In this document: positions 37,915 through 47,065 of the stretch, piece after piece
Numbering within the stretch: position 1 is the first letter of the stretch
How the letters are laid out: each line of letters begins with the position of its first letter
Assembly (NCBI GenBank): GCA_947631705.1
Contig: CANRMJ010000004.1
Coordinates: forward strand, 1 to 64,000
From: an uncultured Clostridia bacterium
GTDB lineage: Bacteria > Bacillota > Clostridia > Oscillospirales > Acutalibacteraceae
DNA length: 64,000 nt
Direction: 5' to 3'
Notes under the pieces: model-generated
What the model was told of the DNA's origin: nothing
Databases searched by the model: none
Seen by the model: only the letters and a program-made list of their open reading frames with translations
Translations under genes and position numbers: made by a program

Positions 37915-38856
37915 ATGACGCTTAAAGAATTTGTTTTAAAAGAGCTTAGGGAAAACGACGGAAAATATATAAGCGGGCGGGTGCTCGCCGAAAAATCGGG
38001 AAAAAGCCGCGCCGCGGTTTGGAAGGCGGTTAATTCGCTTAAAAAAGACGGATTTTCCGTGCTTGCGGTTACAAACAGAGGCTACTCGCTTGATTCGGAA
38101 AGCGACGTGCTCACAGAGAGCAGGATAAAGTCCAAAATGCGGCACAACATAAAAATAATCTGCCTTGAGGAAACCGATTCAACGAATTCCCATGCCAAGC
38201 GTATCGTTTCCGATTCAGACGGCGAAACTCTTCTTATCACTGCCGACAGGCAGACGGCAGGCAGAGGCAGGCAGGGCAAAAATTTTTATTCTCCCGAGGG
38301 CACGGGAATTTATATGAGCCTTGTTGTTCATCCGAACGCCCTGCTGCAAAACGCCGTTTCGGCAACAACGGCGGCTGCGGTGGCTGTTTGCAGAGCTATT
38401 GAAAGCCTTAGCGGCATACGTCCGCAAATCAAATGGGTAAACGATGTTTACTGTGAAGGACGCAAGGTTTGCGGAATTCTTACCGAGGCCGTATCGGATT
38501 TTGAACTCGGAATCGTTACAAGCGTTATAATCGGCATCGGCATAAACATAAGCACAAGCGATTTTCCTGCCGAGGCGGGAAACGCCGGCTCGCTCAACGC
38601 CGATATCAGGCGCGCTGATTTAATAGCGGCAACCGCCGACGAGCTGCTTGACACGGTTTTCGGCGAATATTCCGATTTTATTGAATATTACAGAAACCAC
38701 AGTATGCTTTTGGGAAAGAAGATAAGTTTTATCCAAAACGGAAAAGTGACTCCCGCAACGGCTGTTGCCATAGATGAAAAGGGCGGTCTTGTTGTTGAAA
38801 CGGAGGACGGCGCAAGGCAGACCCTGCGCAGCGGAGAGATAAGCATAAGATGGTGA
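37915..38856 (+). CDS. birA: Biotin-[acetyl-CoA-carboxylase] ligase / biotin repressor (ATG 37915 with AGGA upstream; ORF track start 37876)
   Basis: N-terminal wHTH; ADRQTAGRGRQGKNFYSPEGTGIYMSLVV; IKWVNDVYCEGRKVCGILTEA; IGIGINIS. Confidence 0.92.
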   Translation: MTLKEFVLKELRENDGKYISGRVLAEKSGKSRAAVWKAVNSLKKDGFSVLAVTNRGYSLDSESDVLTESRIKSKMRHNIKIICLEETDSTNSHAKRIVSDSDGETLLITADRQTAGRGRQGKNFYSPEGTGIYMSLVVHPNALLQNAVSATTAAAVAVCRAIESLSGIRPQIKWVNDVYCEGRKVCGILTEAVSDFELGIVTSVIIGIGINISTSDFPAEAGNAGSLNADIRRADLIAATADELLDTVFGEYSDFIEYYRNHSMLLGKKISFIQNGKVTPATAVAIDEKGGLVVETEDGARQTLRSGEISIRW

Positions 38857-38879
38857 AAGCCGCCGAAAAGAGGAAAAAT

Positions 38880-39644
38880 ATGAAATTATCTGTTAAATTT
38901 ACAAAACCGCGAAAACGTGTTCTGCTTGCAGGAGCCGTGATTGCCGCGGCAATAATCATAACTGCCGCTGTGCTGAATAAATCAGACGCGGGAAAGCAGC
39001 GCTTTTTCAACACGGACGCGGAATACGTTGAAGGGATAGACGTTTCACAGCACAACGGCGAAATTGACTGGAACAAAGCGGCGAAAGCAACGGATTTCGC
39101 AATAATAAGAGCGGGATACCGCACCTACGGCGACGGCAATATTACAGAGGACAGCCGTTTCAGGGAAAACGCGGCCCGCGCAAACGGCGCGGAAATTCCC
39201 ATAGGGGTTTATTTTTACACGCAGGCAATAACGCCTGACGAGGCGGAGGACGAGGCCGATTTTGTGATTGACCTTATTAAACCCTATGATATAGACTTGC
39301 CCGTTTTTATTGATTTTGAGTATCCTTACGATTCAGACGGAAACGCCACGGGCAGAATGAACAGCGCGGCTCTTTCGGGCAGCGAGATTGCCGATATTTT
39401 AAATGCCTTTTGCTCACGGATAAAGCGAGCGGGCTTTTCGGCGGGTGTTTATTCATCTTCCTCCCTGCTGAATTTCAACATCAAAACATCAGCCCTTAAC
39501 AGCGATCTTTTCATATGGGTTGCGGATTACAATTCAAAAGTGACGTATCTCGGAAAATACGATATGTGGCAATACAGTAAAAGGGGCGCCTGCGACGGAG
39601 TAAACAGCAAATACACCGATTTGAACAGGTGGTACGCCGGATAG
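38880..39644 (+). CDS. GH25 family lysozyme, N-terminal TM anchor (ORF track start 38850)
   Basis: VEGIDVSQHNGEIDWNKAAKATDFAIIRAGYRTYGDGNITEDSRFRENAARANGAEIPIGVYFY...LPVFIDFE. Confidence 0.92.
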   Translation: MKLSVKFTKPRKRVLLAGAVIAAAIIITAAVLNKSDAGKQRFFNTDAEYVEGIDVSQHNGEIDWNKAAKATDFAIIRAGYRTYGDGNITEDSRFRENAARANGAEIPIGVYFYTQAITPDEAEDEADFVIDLIKPYDIDLPVFIDFEYPYDSDGNATGRMNSAALSGSEIADILNAFCSRIKRAGFSAGVYSSSSLLNFNIKTSALNSDLFIWVADYNSKVTYLGKYDMWQYSKRGACDGVNSKYTDLNRWYAG

Positions 39645-39719
39645 ATGAATTGTTGACCTTTATGGTAAAATATGATAATATATTTTTATATATAAGATAA
39701 CAGACGGAGGTTCCGATTT

Positions 39720-41102
39720 ATGAAAAACACGGAAAAATCACTCGACGCGCTCGTTGCGCTTTGCAAGGGCAGGGGCTTTGTTTACGCAGGCTCCGAAATT
39801 TACGGCGGCCTTGCAAACACATGGGATTACGGCCCTCTCGGCGTTGAGCTGAAAGAGAATATCAAACGAGCATGGAGAAAAAAATTTATTCAGGAAAACA
39901 AATACAATGTCGGTCTTGACTCGGCGATTCTTATGAATCCGCAAACGTGGGTCGCGTCCGGCCATTTAGGCGGATTTTCCGATCCCCTTATGGATTGCTG
40001 CGAATGCAAAACACGCCACAGGGCAGACGATTTGATAGAAAATTTTGACGGCACAAACGTTGCCGGATGGTCAAACGAGGAGATGAGCGCCTATATAAAG
40101 GAGCACTCTATCCCATGCCCCAACTGCGGAGCCGCCAACTTTACCGATATCCGCCAGTTTAACCTTATGTTCAAAACGTTTCAGGGCGTTACGGAGGATT
40201 CAAAAGATGAAATTTATCTCCGCCCCGAAACGGCACAGGGAATTTTTGTTAATTTTGCAAACATTCAACGCACTTCAAGAAAAAAAATCCCGTTCGGCGT
40301 TGCGCAGGTGGGCAAATCGTTCAGAAACGAAATAACACCCGGAAAATTTATTTTCCGTGTAAGAGAATTTGAGCAGATGGAGCTTGAATTTTTCTGCAAG
40401 CCGGGCACAGACCTTGAGTGGTTTGACTATTGGCGCTCGTTCTGCCGCGACTGGCTCTACGCGCTTGGAATAAGCAAGGATAATCTTCGTTTGAGGGATC
40501 ATTCACCCGAGGAGCTATGTTTCTATTCCAAGGCAACAACCGACTTTGAATACCTTTTCCCGTTCGGCTGGGGCGAGCTGTGGGGCGTTGCGGACAGAAC
40601 GGATTACGATTTAACACAGCATATAAACACAAGCGGCAAAAATCTTGAATATTTTGACCAGGAAACAAATGAAAAATATGTGCCTTATGTTATTGAGCCT
40701 TCGCTCGGAGTTGAAAGACTTTTCCTTGCCGTGCTGACCGAGGCATATGACGAGGAGCTTATAGACGAGCATAAAAACGACAGCCGTGTTGTTTTGCGCT
40801 TTCATCCGGCGCTTGCGCCGTTTAAGGCGGCTGTTTTGCCGCTCTCGAAAAAGCTTGCTCCTCAGGCAACGGAGATTTTTGAAAATCTCTCCAAAAAATT
40901 CAACGTTGATTATGACGACGCGGGCTCAATCGGAAAGCGCTACCGCAGGCAAGACGAAATCGGCACTCCTTATTGCATAACGTACGATTTTGAATCCTTG
41001 GAGGACGGCTGCGTAACCGTTAGGGACAGAGATACTATGGAGCAGGTAAGGCTGCCCATAGGCGGGCTTGCGGAATTTATAGAGAAAAAAATTGAATTTT
41101 AA
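39720..41102 (+). CDS. glyQS: Glycyl-tRNA synthetase (single-chain dimeric type)
   Basis: [66 protein letters not shown]. Confidence 0.96.
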   Translation: MKNTEKSLDALVALCKGRGFVYAGSEIYGGLANTWDYGPLGVELKENIKRAWRKKFIQENKYNVGLDSAILMNPQTWVASGHLGGFSDPLMDCCECKTRHRADDLIENFDGTNVAGWSNEEMSAYIKEHSIPCPNCGAANFTDIRQFNLMFKTFQGVTEDSKDEIYLRPETAQGIFVNFANIQRTSRKKIPFGVAQVGKSFRNEITPGKFIFRVREFEQMELEFFCKPGTDLEWFDYWRSFCRDWLYALGISKDNLRLRDHSPEELCFYSKATTDFEYLFPFGWGELWGVADRTDYDLTQHINTSGKNLEYFDQETNEKYVPYVIEPSLGVERLFLAVLTEAYDEELIDEHKNDSRVVLRFHPALAPFKAAVLPLSKKLAPQATEIFENLSKKFNVDYDDAGSIGKRYRRQDEIGTPYCITYDFESLEDGCVTVRDRDTMEQVRLPIGGLAEFIEKKIEF

Positions 41103-41137
41103 CGTGATAAATCCATTTTACGAAAGGGGATATAACT

Positions 41138-42634
41138 ATGAAATTAAACAGAGCGCTAATCAAGCAGCAGGCTAAGCAGTTGATAAAAAACAATGTTTTA
41201 AAATTGTTTGCCATTTCAATTGTTGTTTCGCTGTGTGTTTCTCTGCCCTCGATAATTTTTTCGGGCCTCGCGGAGACATATATGTCTTTAAAAAGCATTA
41301 GCATGATGGATTTTGACTCGCCGCAGCAATATGACGACGCGGATGATTTAGAAGATTTTTTTGAAAATTATCCAGACGGAAACTACTATAATAATGATTT
41401 TTACAATTTCGGCAATCAAAACGGAGCGAATAATAACGAAATTCCCGATAATTCCGATATCTATGATATGAAAACCGCTGTGGAAATGATGGGGATGTTG
41501 TTTACACTCATTGCGATTATATTTATAGGAACGGTTGCAACATTTCTGCTTTCACCGCTAAGCGTTTCTCTTTCAGGATTATTTGTTGATTTCATACGCG
41601 GCAAGCGTTTTGATACAGATGAGGGAGTGCGCGTCACATTCCGCGAATCATTCAAAAAAGGAATATACGGCAAAAAGCTCGGAATCACAATATTAAGGCA
41701 AATCTTAATTACTTTGCTCTCTTATCTCTTATTAATTCCGGGAATAATCTTCAACTACAGCTCATATTTCTTTGCGCAGCTTATGTGCGATTATCCCGAG
41801 CTTTCTCCGTGGGATGCTATAAAGCTGAGCAAAAAAATCGTAAAGGGCAACAGAACTGAGCTTTTTGTTCTTGAACTCAGCTTTATTCCGTGGATGCTGC
41901 TCTGCATATTTGTATTTCCGATTGTCTATGTGCTTCCGTATATAAGCACAACGCAGGCTCTCTATTATGAGAACTTCCGCTTGAGAGCCATTCAGGAGGG
42001 CAGAGTAACGGAGGATGATTTCCTCAGCGACAGGCAGAAATATGAGAAATATGTGAGTCAAAGAATGGGCGGCGGCTACGGCGCACCTTACGGCAACCCA
42101 CAACAGCCCATGAACAACGGCGCGGGTTACTACAATCCGCAACAGCCCGTGAACAACGGCACGCCTTACGGCAACCCGCAGCAGCCTATGAACAACGGCG
42201 CGCCTTACGGCAATCCGCAGCAGCCTGTGAACAACGGCGCGGGTTACTACAATCCACAACAGCCCGTGAACAACGGCGCGGGTTACTACAATCCACAGCA
42301 GCCCGTGAACAACGGCGCACCTTACGGCAATCCGCAACAGCCCGCGAACAACGGCGCTGATTATTACAATCCGCAGCAGCCCGTGAACAACGGCGCGGAA
42401 TATTACAATCCTCCCGTTCATAACGACGAGCCTCAGACGGCTCCGACCGAAGAACCCGTTACGGATAACTCTTTTGACGAGCCTTTCGCCGAATACGAAA
42501 CGGCGCCCGTTTCCAAGCCGGAACCCGAGGCGGCGGAATCTGACGAACACGAAACCGAATCTTTTGACGAACACAAAGCCGAACCGTTTGACGAACACAA
42601 AACGGAGCAAGGCGAGGACGGCAAGGACGAATAA
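41138..42634 (+). CDS. DUF975-family membrane protein with C-terminal Asn/Gln/Pro/Tyr-rich repeats and acidic tail
   Basis: Polytopic N-terminal half (LSPLSVSLSGLFVDFIRGKRFD...RQILITLLSYLLLIPGIIFNYSSYFFAQLMCDYPELSPWDAIKLSKKIVKGNR); tandem 13-aa repeats. Confidence 0.82.
   Translation: MKLNRALIKQQAKQLIKNNVLKLFAISIVVSLCVSLPSIIFSGLAETYMSLKSISMMDFDSPQQYDDADDLEDFFENYPDGNYYNNDFYNFGNQNGANNNEIPDNSDIYDMKTAVEMMGMLFTLIAIIFIGTVATFLLSPLSVSLSGLFVDFIRGKRFDTDEGVRVTFRESFKKGIYGKKLGITILRQILITLLSYLLLIPGIIFNYSSYFFAQLMCDYPELSPWDAIKLSKKIVKGNRTELFVLELSFIPWMLLCIFVFPIVYVLPYISTTQALYYENFRLRAIQEGRVTEDDFLSDRQKYEKYVSQRMGGGYGAPYGNPQQPMNNGAGYYNPQQPVNNGTPYGNPQQPMNNGAPYGNPQQPVNNGAGYYNPQQPVNNGAGYYNPQQPVNNGAPYGNPQQPANNGADYYNPQQPVNNGAEYYNPPVHNDEPQTAPTEEPVTDNSFDEPFAEYETAPVSKPEPEAAESDEHETESFDEHKAEPFDEHKTEQGEDGKDE
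42080..42430 (+). repeat. In-frame tandem repeat, ~9 x 39 bp (G-A-[PG]-Y-[GY]-N-P-Q-Q-P-[MV]-N-N)
   Basis: Directly visible repetition of GGCGCxxxTTAC..CCGCAACAGCCCGTGAACAAC. Confidence 0.93.
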
Positions 42635-42689
42635 AGAGCCGCTTTGCGAAAACGGGCTTTGGCGGATAAAATCCGCCGTATCCATATAA

Positions 42690-42736
42690 ATTAACGGCTG
42701 TTTCACAGATAAATCTATTTGTGAAACAGCCGCGTT
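42690..42736. terminator. Bidirectional terminator between the DUF975-like gene and iolE
   Basis: ACGGCTGTTTCACA...TGTGAAACAGCCG long inverted repeat. Confidence 0.8.
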
Positions 42737-42762
42737 ATTTTGCGTATTTAATTTTTGCTAAA

Positions 42763-43662
42763 TTACAGTCCTGTCGTTTCGGCTATGTATTTTCTTGCCT
42801 TAACGGCATATTCAAACGGATTTGCCTTTGCGGGATCCTGCTCTGCCTCAACAACTATCCAGCCCTCATAGCCGCTTTCTTCAAGGATATCAAAAATCGG
42901 CTTAAAATCAACGTCGCCGTCTCCGGGAACAGTGAAAACACCCGCGCGAACCGCATCAAGAAAGCTCATATGATTTGGAACCACCATGTTGTTGTAAACA
43001 TCAAGGCGAACATCTTTAAGATGAACATGCTTAACTCTGCCGGCATACTTTTTGAGCACGGGAACGGGATCTATTCCCGCAAAAGTGAGGTGGCCGCTGT
43101 CAAACAGAAGATAAACAAGCTCCGGGTCTGTAAGCTCCATCAGCTTATCTATTTCCTCAACGGTTTGAACGCCGGTTCCCATATGGTGATGCACCGTGAA
43201 AAACATTCCCTTTGATTTTGCGTAAGCGCCCATCTCGTTAAAGCCTTTAACAACCGTTTTCCACTGCTCATCGGTATAATACGGCTTTTCATCAAGAATT
43301 GATTTATCAAGGCAGCCCTGAATGGAATTGCCCTGCTCGGAAACGCCCACAACCTTCGCGCCGAGCGCATGGAGCTTATCGCAATGCGCCTTAAACGCCT
43401 CAATCGTTTCTTCATACGGCTTTGAGGTTAGATAAGACGAAAACCACGCGTTGCAGATTTGAAGTCCTCGAATATCAAGATATTTTTTGAGAACAGCGGG
43501 ATCGGACGGATATTTGTTTCCGATTTCCGAGCCCTTAAATCCGGCGAGCGCCATTTCGCTGACGCACTGCTCAAATGTGTTTTCGCCGCCGAGATCGGGC
43601 ATATCGTCATTCGTCCAGCCGATAGGCGCAATCGCAAGCTTAACTTTTTTTGAATCCAGCAT
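42763..43662 (-). CDS. iolE: Inosose dehydratase-like sugar phosphate isomerase/epimerase
   Basis: [46 protein letters not shown]; context with iolD and iolG. Confidence 0.88.
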   Translation of the reverse strand: MLDSKKVKLAIAPIGWTNDDMPDLGGENTFEQCVSEMALAGFKGSEIGNKYPSDPAVLKKYLDIRGLQICNAWFSSYLTSKPYEETIEAFKAHCDKLHALGAKVVGVSEQGNSIQGCLDKSILDEKPYYTDEQWKTVVKGFNEMGAYAKSKGMFFTVHHHMGTGVQTVEEIDKLMELTDPELVYLLFDSGHLTFAGIDPVPVLKKYAGRVKHVHLKDVRLDVYNNMVVPNHMSFLDAVRAGVFTVPGDGDVDFKPIFDILEESGYEGWIVVEAEQDPAKANPFEYAVKARKYIAETTGL

Positions 43663-43713
43663 AAGTTTTTCTCCTTAAATCAACCGCCGAAAAACTCGGC
43701 GGCGTTTTTTTAA

Positions 43714-45573
43714 TTAATAGTCAAAAGTTTCTTTTATGTGCTTTTGCATATCCTCGTAAGCCGCCGCAACGGTTTTGCTCCTTGAAACCTCGGCAACGCC
43801 CACACGCCACCACGATTCAAAGCCCGGAGTCATCGTTTTGGGCAGCACCTTGATATCAAAAACAACCGATTTCGTCTGCTTTTTCGCGTCAATCAGAGCG
43901 GCTCTGAGCTCGTCGGACGTTCTGATTGTGTAGCCCTTTGCTCCGTAGCCCTCCGCGATTTTGGCAAAATCAACGTCTATTTCATCGCCGTCAAGCATAC
44001 CGGTAACGGGATTTCTTGCTCTGAACACGGTTCCGAACGTATCTGTTCCCTGGTTGTTTTGGAGATTTTCAATGCAGCCCCAGCCCATATTGTCAAACAC
44101 GCAAACGTTGATTTTCAGATTTTCCTGAAGAGCCGTGTAAAGCTCCGAATGACCCATAAGGAACGATCCGTCGCCGCAGAAGGCATAAACCTCCTTGTCG
44201 GGCTCGGCGAGCTTTGCGCCGAGAGCGCCGTTTACCTCATAGCCCATATTTGAATAACCGTATTCCATATGATAAGTGCCGCGGTTTTTAGGTCTGAAAA
44301 GGCGCTGCATATCGCCGGGGAGCGAACCGGCAGAGCCGAGCGCTATATCGCTGTCGTCCATAAACTCGTTGATTATGCCGAGCGCAAGAGTCTGATTAAG
44401 ACCTCCCGGAAGTTCAGTGCCGTAGTATTCATCCACAATTGCGTCCCATTCCGCTTTTGCGGCGGCAATTTCATCTGTATAAACCGTTTTGTATCCGTCG
44501 CAGGCGGTGATCAGCGCCGTAAGCGCCTCTTTTGCGTCCGCAACAACTGCCTCCGCGTCCATCTTATAAGCGTCAAACGGGCAGATATTTATGCCCAGCA
44601 CCTTTCTGTTTTCGTTGAAAAGCCACTTTGATGATGTTGTGAAATCCGAAAATCTTGTGCCAACGCCGATAACGAGATCGGCATCTCGGGCTATAACATT
44701 TGCCGCCTTGCCGCCGGTTACGCCGATACCGCCGAGATTGAGCGGATTTTTCCAATCTATAAGTCCTTTGCCCGCCTGCGTTTCGCTTATTGGGATATTA
44801 TATTTTTCCGCAAAGCGCAAAAGCTCTTTTTCCGCGCCGCTGTAGCGAACGCCGCCGCCGCAGATAAGAATGGGCTTTTCGGCGGATTTTATAAGTTTTG
44901 CCGCTCTTTCAAGCTGTGTTTGGGCAATAGGTCTTCTGTCCATATGCCAAACGCGCTTTTTAAGGAAATGCTCCGGATAATCATACGCCTCGCCCTCAAC
45001 ATCCTGCGGCATTGCAAGGCAAACTGCGCCCGTGTCCGCGGGGTCGGTAAGCACTCTCATAGCGTTAAGGCACGCCGTCATAAGCTGTTCGGGTCTTAAA
45101 ATTCTGTCGAAATAATGGCAAACGCCTTTAAACGCGTCCGTAACGGTTCTGCCGTAATTGTCAAAAAACTCAGCCTGCTGCAAAACAGGATCCGGCTGGC
45201 GGCAGGCAAACGTGTCTCCCGGAAGAACAAGCAGCGGAATTCTGTTTGCCGTTGCGCAGCCGCACGCCGTAACCATATTTGTTGCGCCGGGGCCGATTGA
45301 TGAAACGCAGGGAATTATCGCCTTCCTGTCCATCTGCTTTGCGTACGCAACTGCCGCAAGAGCCATATTCTGCTCGTTCTTGCCCTGATAGAATTTCAAA
45401 CCGTGACCGCCCTGCTCAAGCGCCTGACCGACGCCCACAACGCAGCCGTGGCCGAAAATTCCGAAAATGCCCGAAACGAATTTCGTTTCAACGCCGTCAC
45501 ATTCTATGTATTGATTGTCAAGGAACTTAACAAGCGCCTGTGACATTGTCAGTCTTTCTCTTTTCATAATCAA
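43714..45573 (-). CDS. iolD: 3D-(3,5/4)-trihydroxycyclohexane-1,2-dione acylhydrolase (ThDP-dependent)
   Basis: ALVKFLDNQYIECDGVETKFVSGIFGIFGHGCVVGVGQAL...ThDP motif GDGSFLMGHSELYTALQENLKINVCVFDN. Confidence 0.93.
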   Translation of the reverse strand: MIMKRERLTMSQALVKFLDNQYIECDGVETKFVSGIFGIFGHGCVVGVGQALEQGGHGLKFYQGKNEQNMALAAVAYAKQMDRKAIIPCVSSIGPGATNMVTACGCATANRIPLLVLPGDTFACRQPDPVLQQAEFFDNYGRTVTDAFKGVCHYFDRILRPEQLMTACLNAMRVLTDPADTGAVCLAMPQDVEGEAYDYPEHFLKKRVWHMDRRPIAQTQLERAAKLIKSAEKPILICGGGVRYSGAEKELLRFAEKYNIPISETQAGKGLIDWKNPLNLGGIGVTGGKAANVIARDADLVIGVGTRFSDFTTSSKWLFNENRKVLGINICPFDAYKMDAEAVVADAKEALTALITACDGYKTVYTDEIAAAKAEWDAIVDEYYGTELPGGLNQTLALGIINEFMDDSDIALGSAGSLPGDMQRLFRPKNRGTYHMEYGYSNMGYEVNGALGAKLAEPDKEVYAFCGDGSFLMGHSELYTALQENLKINVCVFDNMGWGCIENLQNNQGTDTFGTVFRARNPVTGMLDGDEIDVDFAKIAEGYGAKGYTIRTSDELRAALIDAKKQTKSVVFDIKVLPKTMTPGFESWWRVGVAEVSRSKTVAAAYEDMQKHIKETFDY

Positions 45574-46583
45574 CCCTCGATTTCCGAAAGCTTAACGGGT
45601 CTGTGCTCCTGAACCGATTTTTTCGCGGCAAGACCGAGACGGAGAGCCTCCAACCCGTCATAAACAGTTGTCTTAGTTGGTTTGTCGTTAAGAACGCAGT
45701 CTATAAACTGTGTCATCTCGTCCGTAAACGACTGCATATACCTCTCAAGGAAGAAATAGAGCGGCTTATCGGAGGTGTTGCCCTCAGCATTAATAAACGA
45801 AACATTCGTCGGCGTGTCATTCGCGGCGGAAGCCTGACCGTTTGAACCGAACACCTCAAGGCGCTGGTCATAACCGTAGGCGGCTCTGCGGCAATTGTCT
45901 ATAACGCCGATTGCGCCGCTCTTGAATTTAAGCGCAACAAGAGCCGTGTCAACATCTCCGGCGTTGCCGATTTCAGGATCCACCATAACGGTTGCGTTTG
46001 CGTAAACCTCTTCCACCTCGCCGCCGATAAAGCGCGCCATATCAAAATCATGCACCGTCATATCAAGGAAAATTCCGCCGGAAACCTTAACATACGCAAT
46101 TGCCGGCGGCTCGGGATCGCGGCTTGTGATTTTTATGGTTTGAAGATTGCCTATCTTGCCCTCCTCGGCAAGCTTTTTGATTTGGGCAAAGTTATGGTCG
46201 TATCTTCTGTTAAAGCCTATCTGAAGTTTAACGCCCGCCTTGTTTACCGCGTCTATAACCTTTTTTATTTTCGCAACGGTTAAATCAACGGGCTTTTCGC
46301 AGAAAATGTGCTTTCCCGCGGCGGCAGCCTCGCAGGCTATATCAGCGTGTGTATCTGTTGACGAGCATATAAGAACCGCCTGAATTTCGGGGTTCTCAAG
46401 AATTTTATGATAATCCTTATAATAATTTTTAATTCCAAGTTCCTCTGCAAGCTTTTTGGCTCCGTCCTCATAAAGATCCGAAACAGCAACTATTTCAGCC
46501 TGCGGAATGTGATAAGTGATTGATTTGGCATGCACCCGGCCGATGCGTCCGGCACCGATAATGCCTACTTTGAGCTTTTGCAT
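45570..46583 (-). CDS. iolG: Inositol 2-dehydrogenase (Gfo/Idh/MocA family)
   Basis: KVGIIGAGRIGRVHAKSI; GKHIFCEKPVDLTVAKIKKVIDAVNKAGVKLQIGFNRRYDHNF. Confidence 0.9.
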   Translation of the reverse strand: MQKLKVGIIGAGRIGRVHAKSITYHIPQAEIVAVSDLYEDGAKKLAEELGIKNYYKDYHKILENPEIQAVLICSSTDTHADIACEAAAAGKHIFCEKPVDLTVAKIKKVIDAVNKAGVKLQIGFNRRYDHNFAQIKKLAEEGKIGNLQTIKITSRDPEPPAIAYVKVSGGIFLDMTVHDFDMARFIGGEVEEVYANATVMVDPEIGNAGDVDTALVALKFKSGAIGVIDNCRRAAYGYDQRLEVFGSNGQASAANDTPTNVSFINAEGNTSDKPLYFFLERYMQSFTDEMTQFIDCVLNDKPTKTTVYDGLEALRLGLAAKKSVQEHRPVKLSEIEG

Positions 46584-46637
46584 ATTGATTACCTCTTTAT
46601 TCTTATTTTGTTCGGCTCTCTGCCGTTTGGCAGTATA

Positions 46638-46666
46638 ATAATATCACACACGTAATTCTATTTCAA
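46638..46666 (-). promoter_or_regulatory. Promoter of iolGDE
   Basis: Minus strand TTGAAA-N17-TATTAT; a CTGCC-GTTT-GGCAG inverted repeat lies just downstream at 46620-46633. Confidence 0.6.
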
Positions 46667-46725
46667 GACGAAGAGCGAATTTATTATTAATATTTAATTT
46701 ACAGATTAGTAAGAATAAAATCATA

Positions 46726-46754
46726 TTGCATTGATAATATTTTGATTGTATAAT
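46726..46754 (+). promoter_or_regulatory. Promoter of the TSCPD/GH/signal peptidase gene set
   Basis: TTGCAT-N17-TATAAT. Confidence 0.6.
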
Positions 46755-46803
46755 ATTTAGTTGTGGGGGAATATCCCGCGGCATAAATCATTGCGAAAGG
46801 ACG

Positions 46804-47064
46804 ATGAAAATGACATATTCATATAAAACCACGGGCACTTGCTCGCGTGAAATCGTTGTGGACGTTGATGAAAACGGAGTTTTAAAGGACGTTAAATTTG
46901 CGGGCGGCTGCAACGGAAATTTGCAGGGCATAGCAAGACTTGTGCGCGGACTTAAAATAGACGAGGTTATAGAAAAGCTTGAGGGCGTAAAATGCGGACC
47001 GCGCCCCACCTCTTGCCCCGACCAGCTTGCAAGGGCGTTAAAAGAAGTAAAGGAAAAAATTTGA
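46804..47064 (+). CDS. TSCPD domain protein (TIGR03905-like)
   Basis: YKTTGTCSREIVVDVDENGVLKDVKFAGGCNGNLQGIARLVRGLKIDEVIEKLEGVKCGPRPTSCPDQLARAL. Confidence 0.88.
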   Translation: MKMTYSYKTTGTCSREIVVDVDENGVLKDVKFAGGCNGNLQGIARLVRGLKIDEVIEKLEGVKCGPRPTSCPDQLARALKEVKEKI

Positions 47065-47065
47065 T

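Noticed and set aside
39645-39719. T-box leader upstream of glyQS
   Set aside because: The gap is only ~75 nt; there is no room for a T-box, no T-box consensus sequence and no terminator.
42080-42430. Regularly spaced repeat considered as a CRISPR array
   Set aside because: Contiguous 39-bp in-frame coding repeats with no unique spacers; no cas genes in the window.
41762-42706. 314-aa minus-strand ORF (MKQPLIYMDTADF...VVHGLLRIVV repeats)
   Set aside because: Antisense of the 39-bp repeat array in the DUF975-like gene; its repeats simply mirror the sense repeats and it has no family resemblance.
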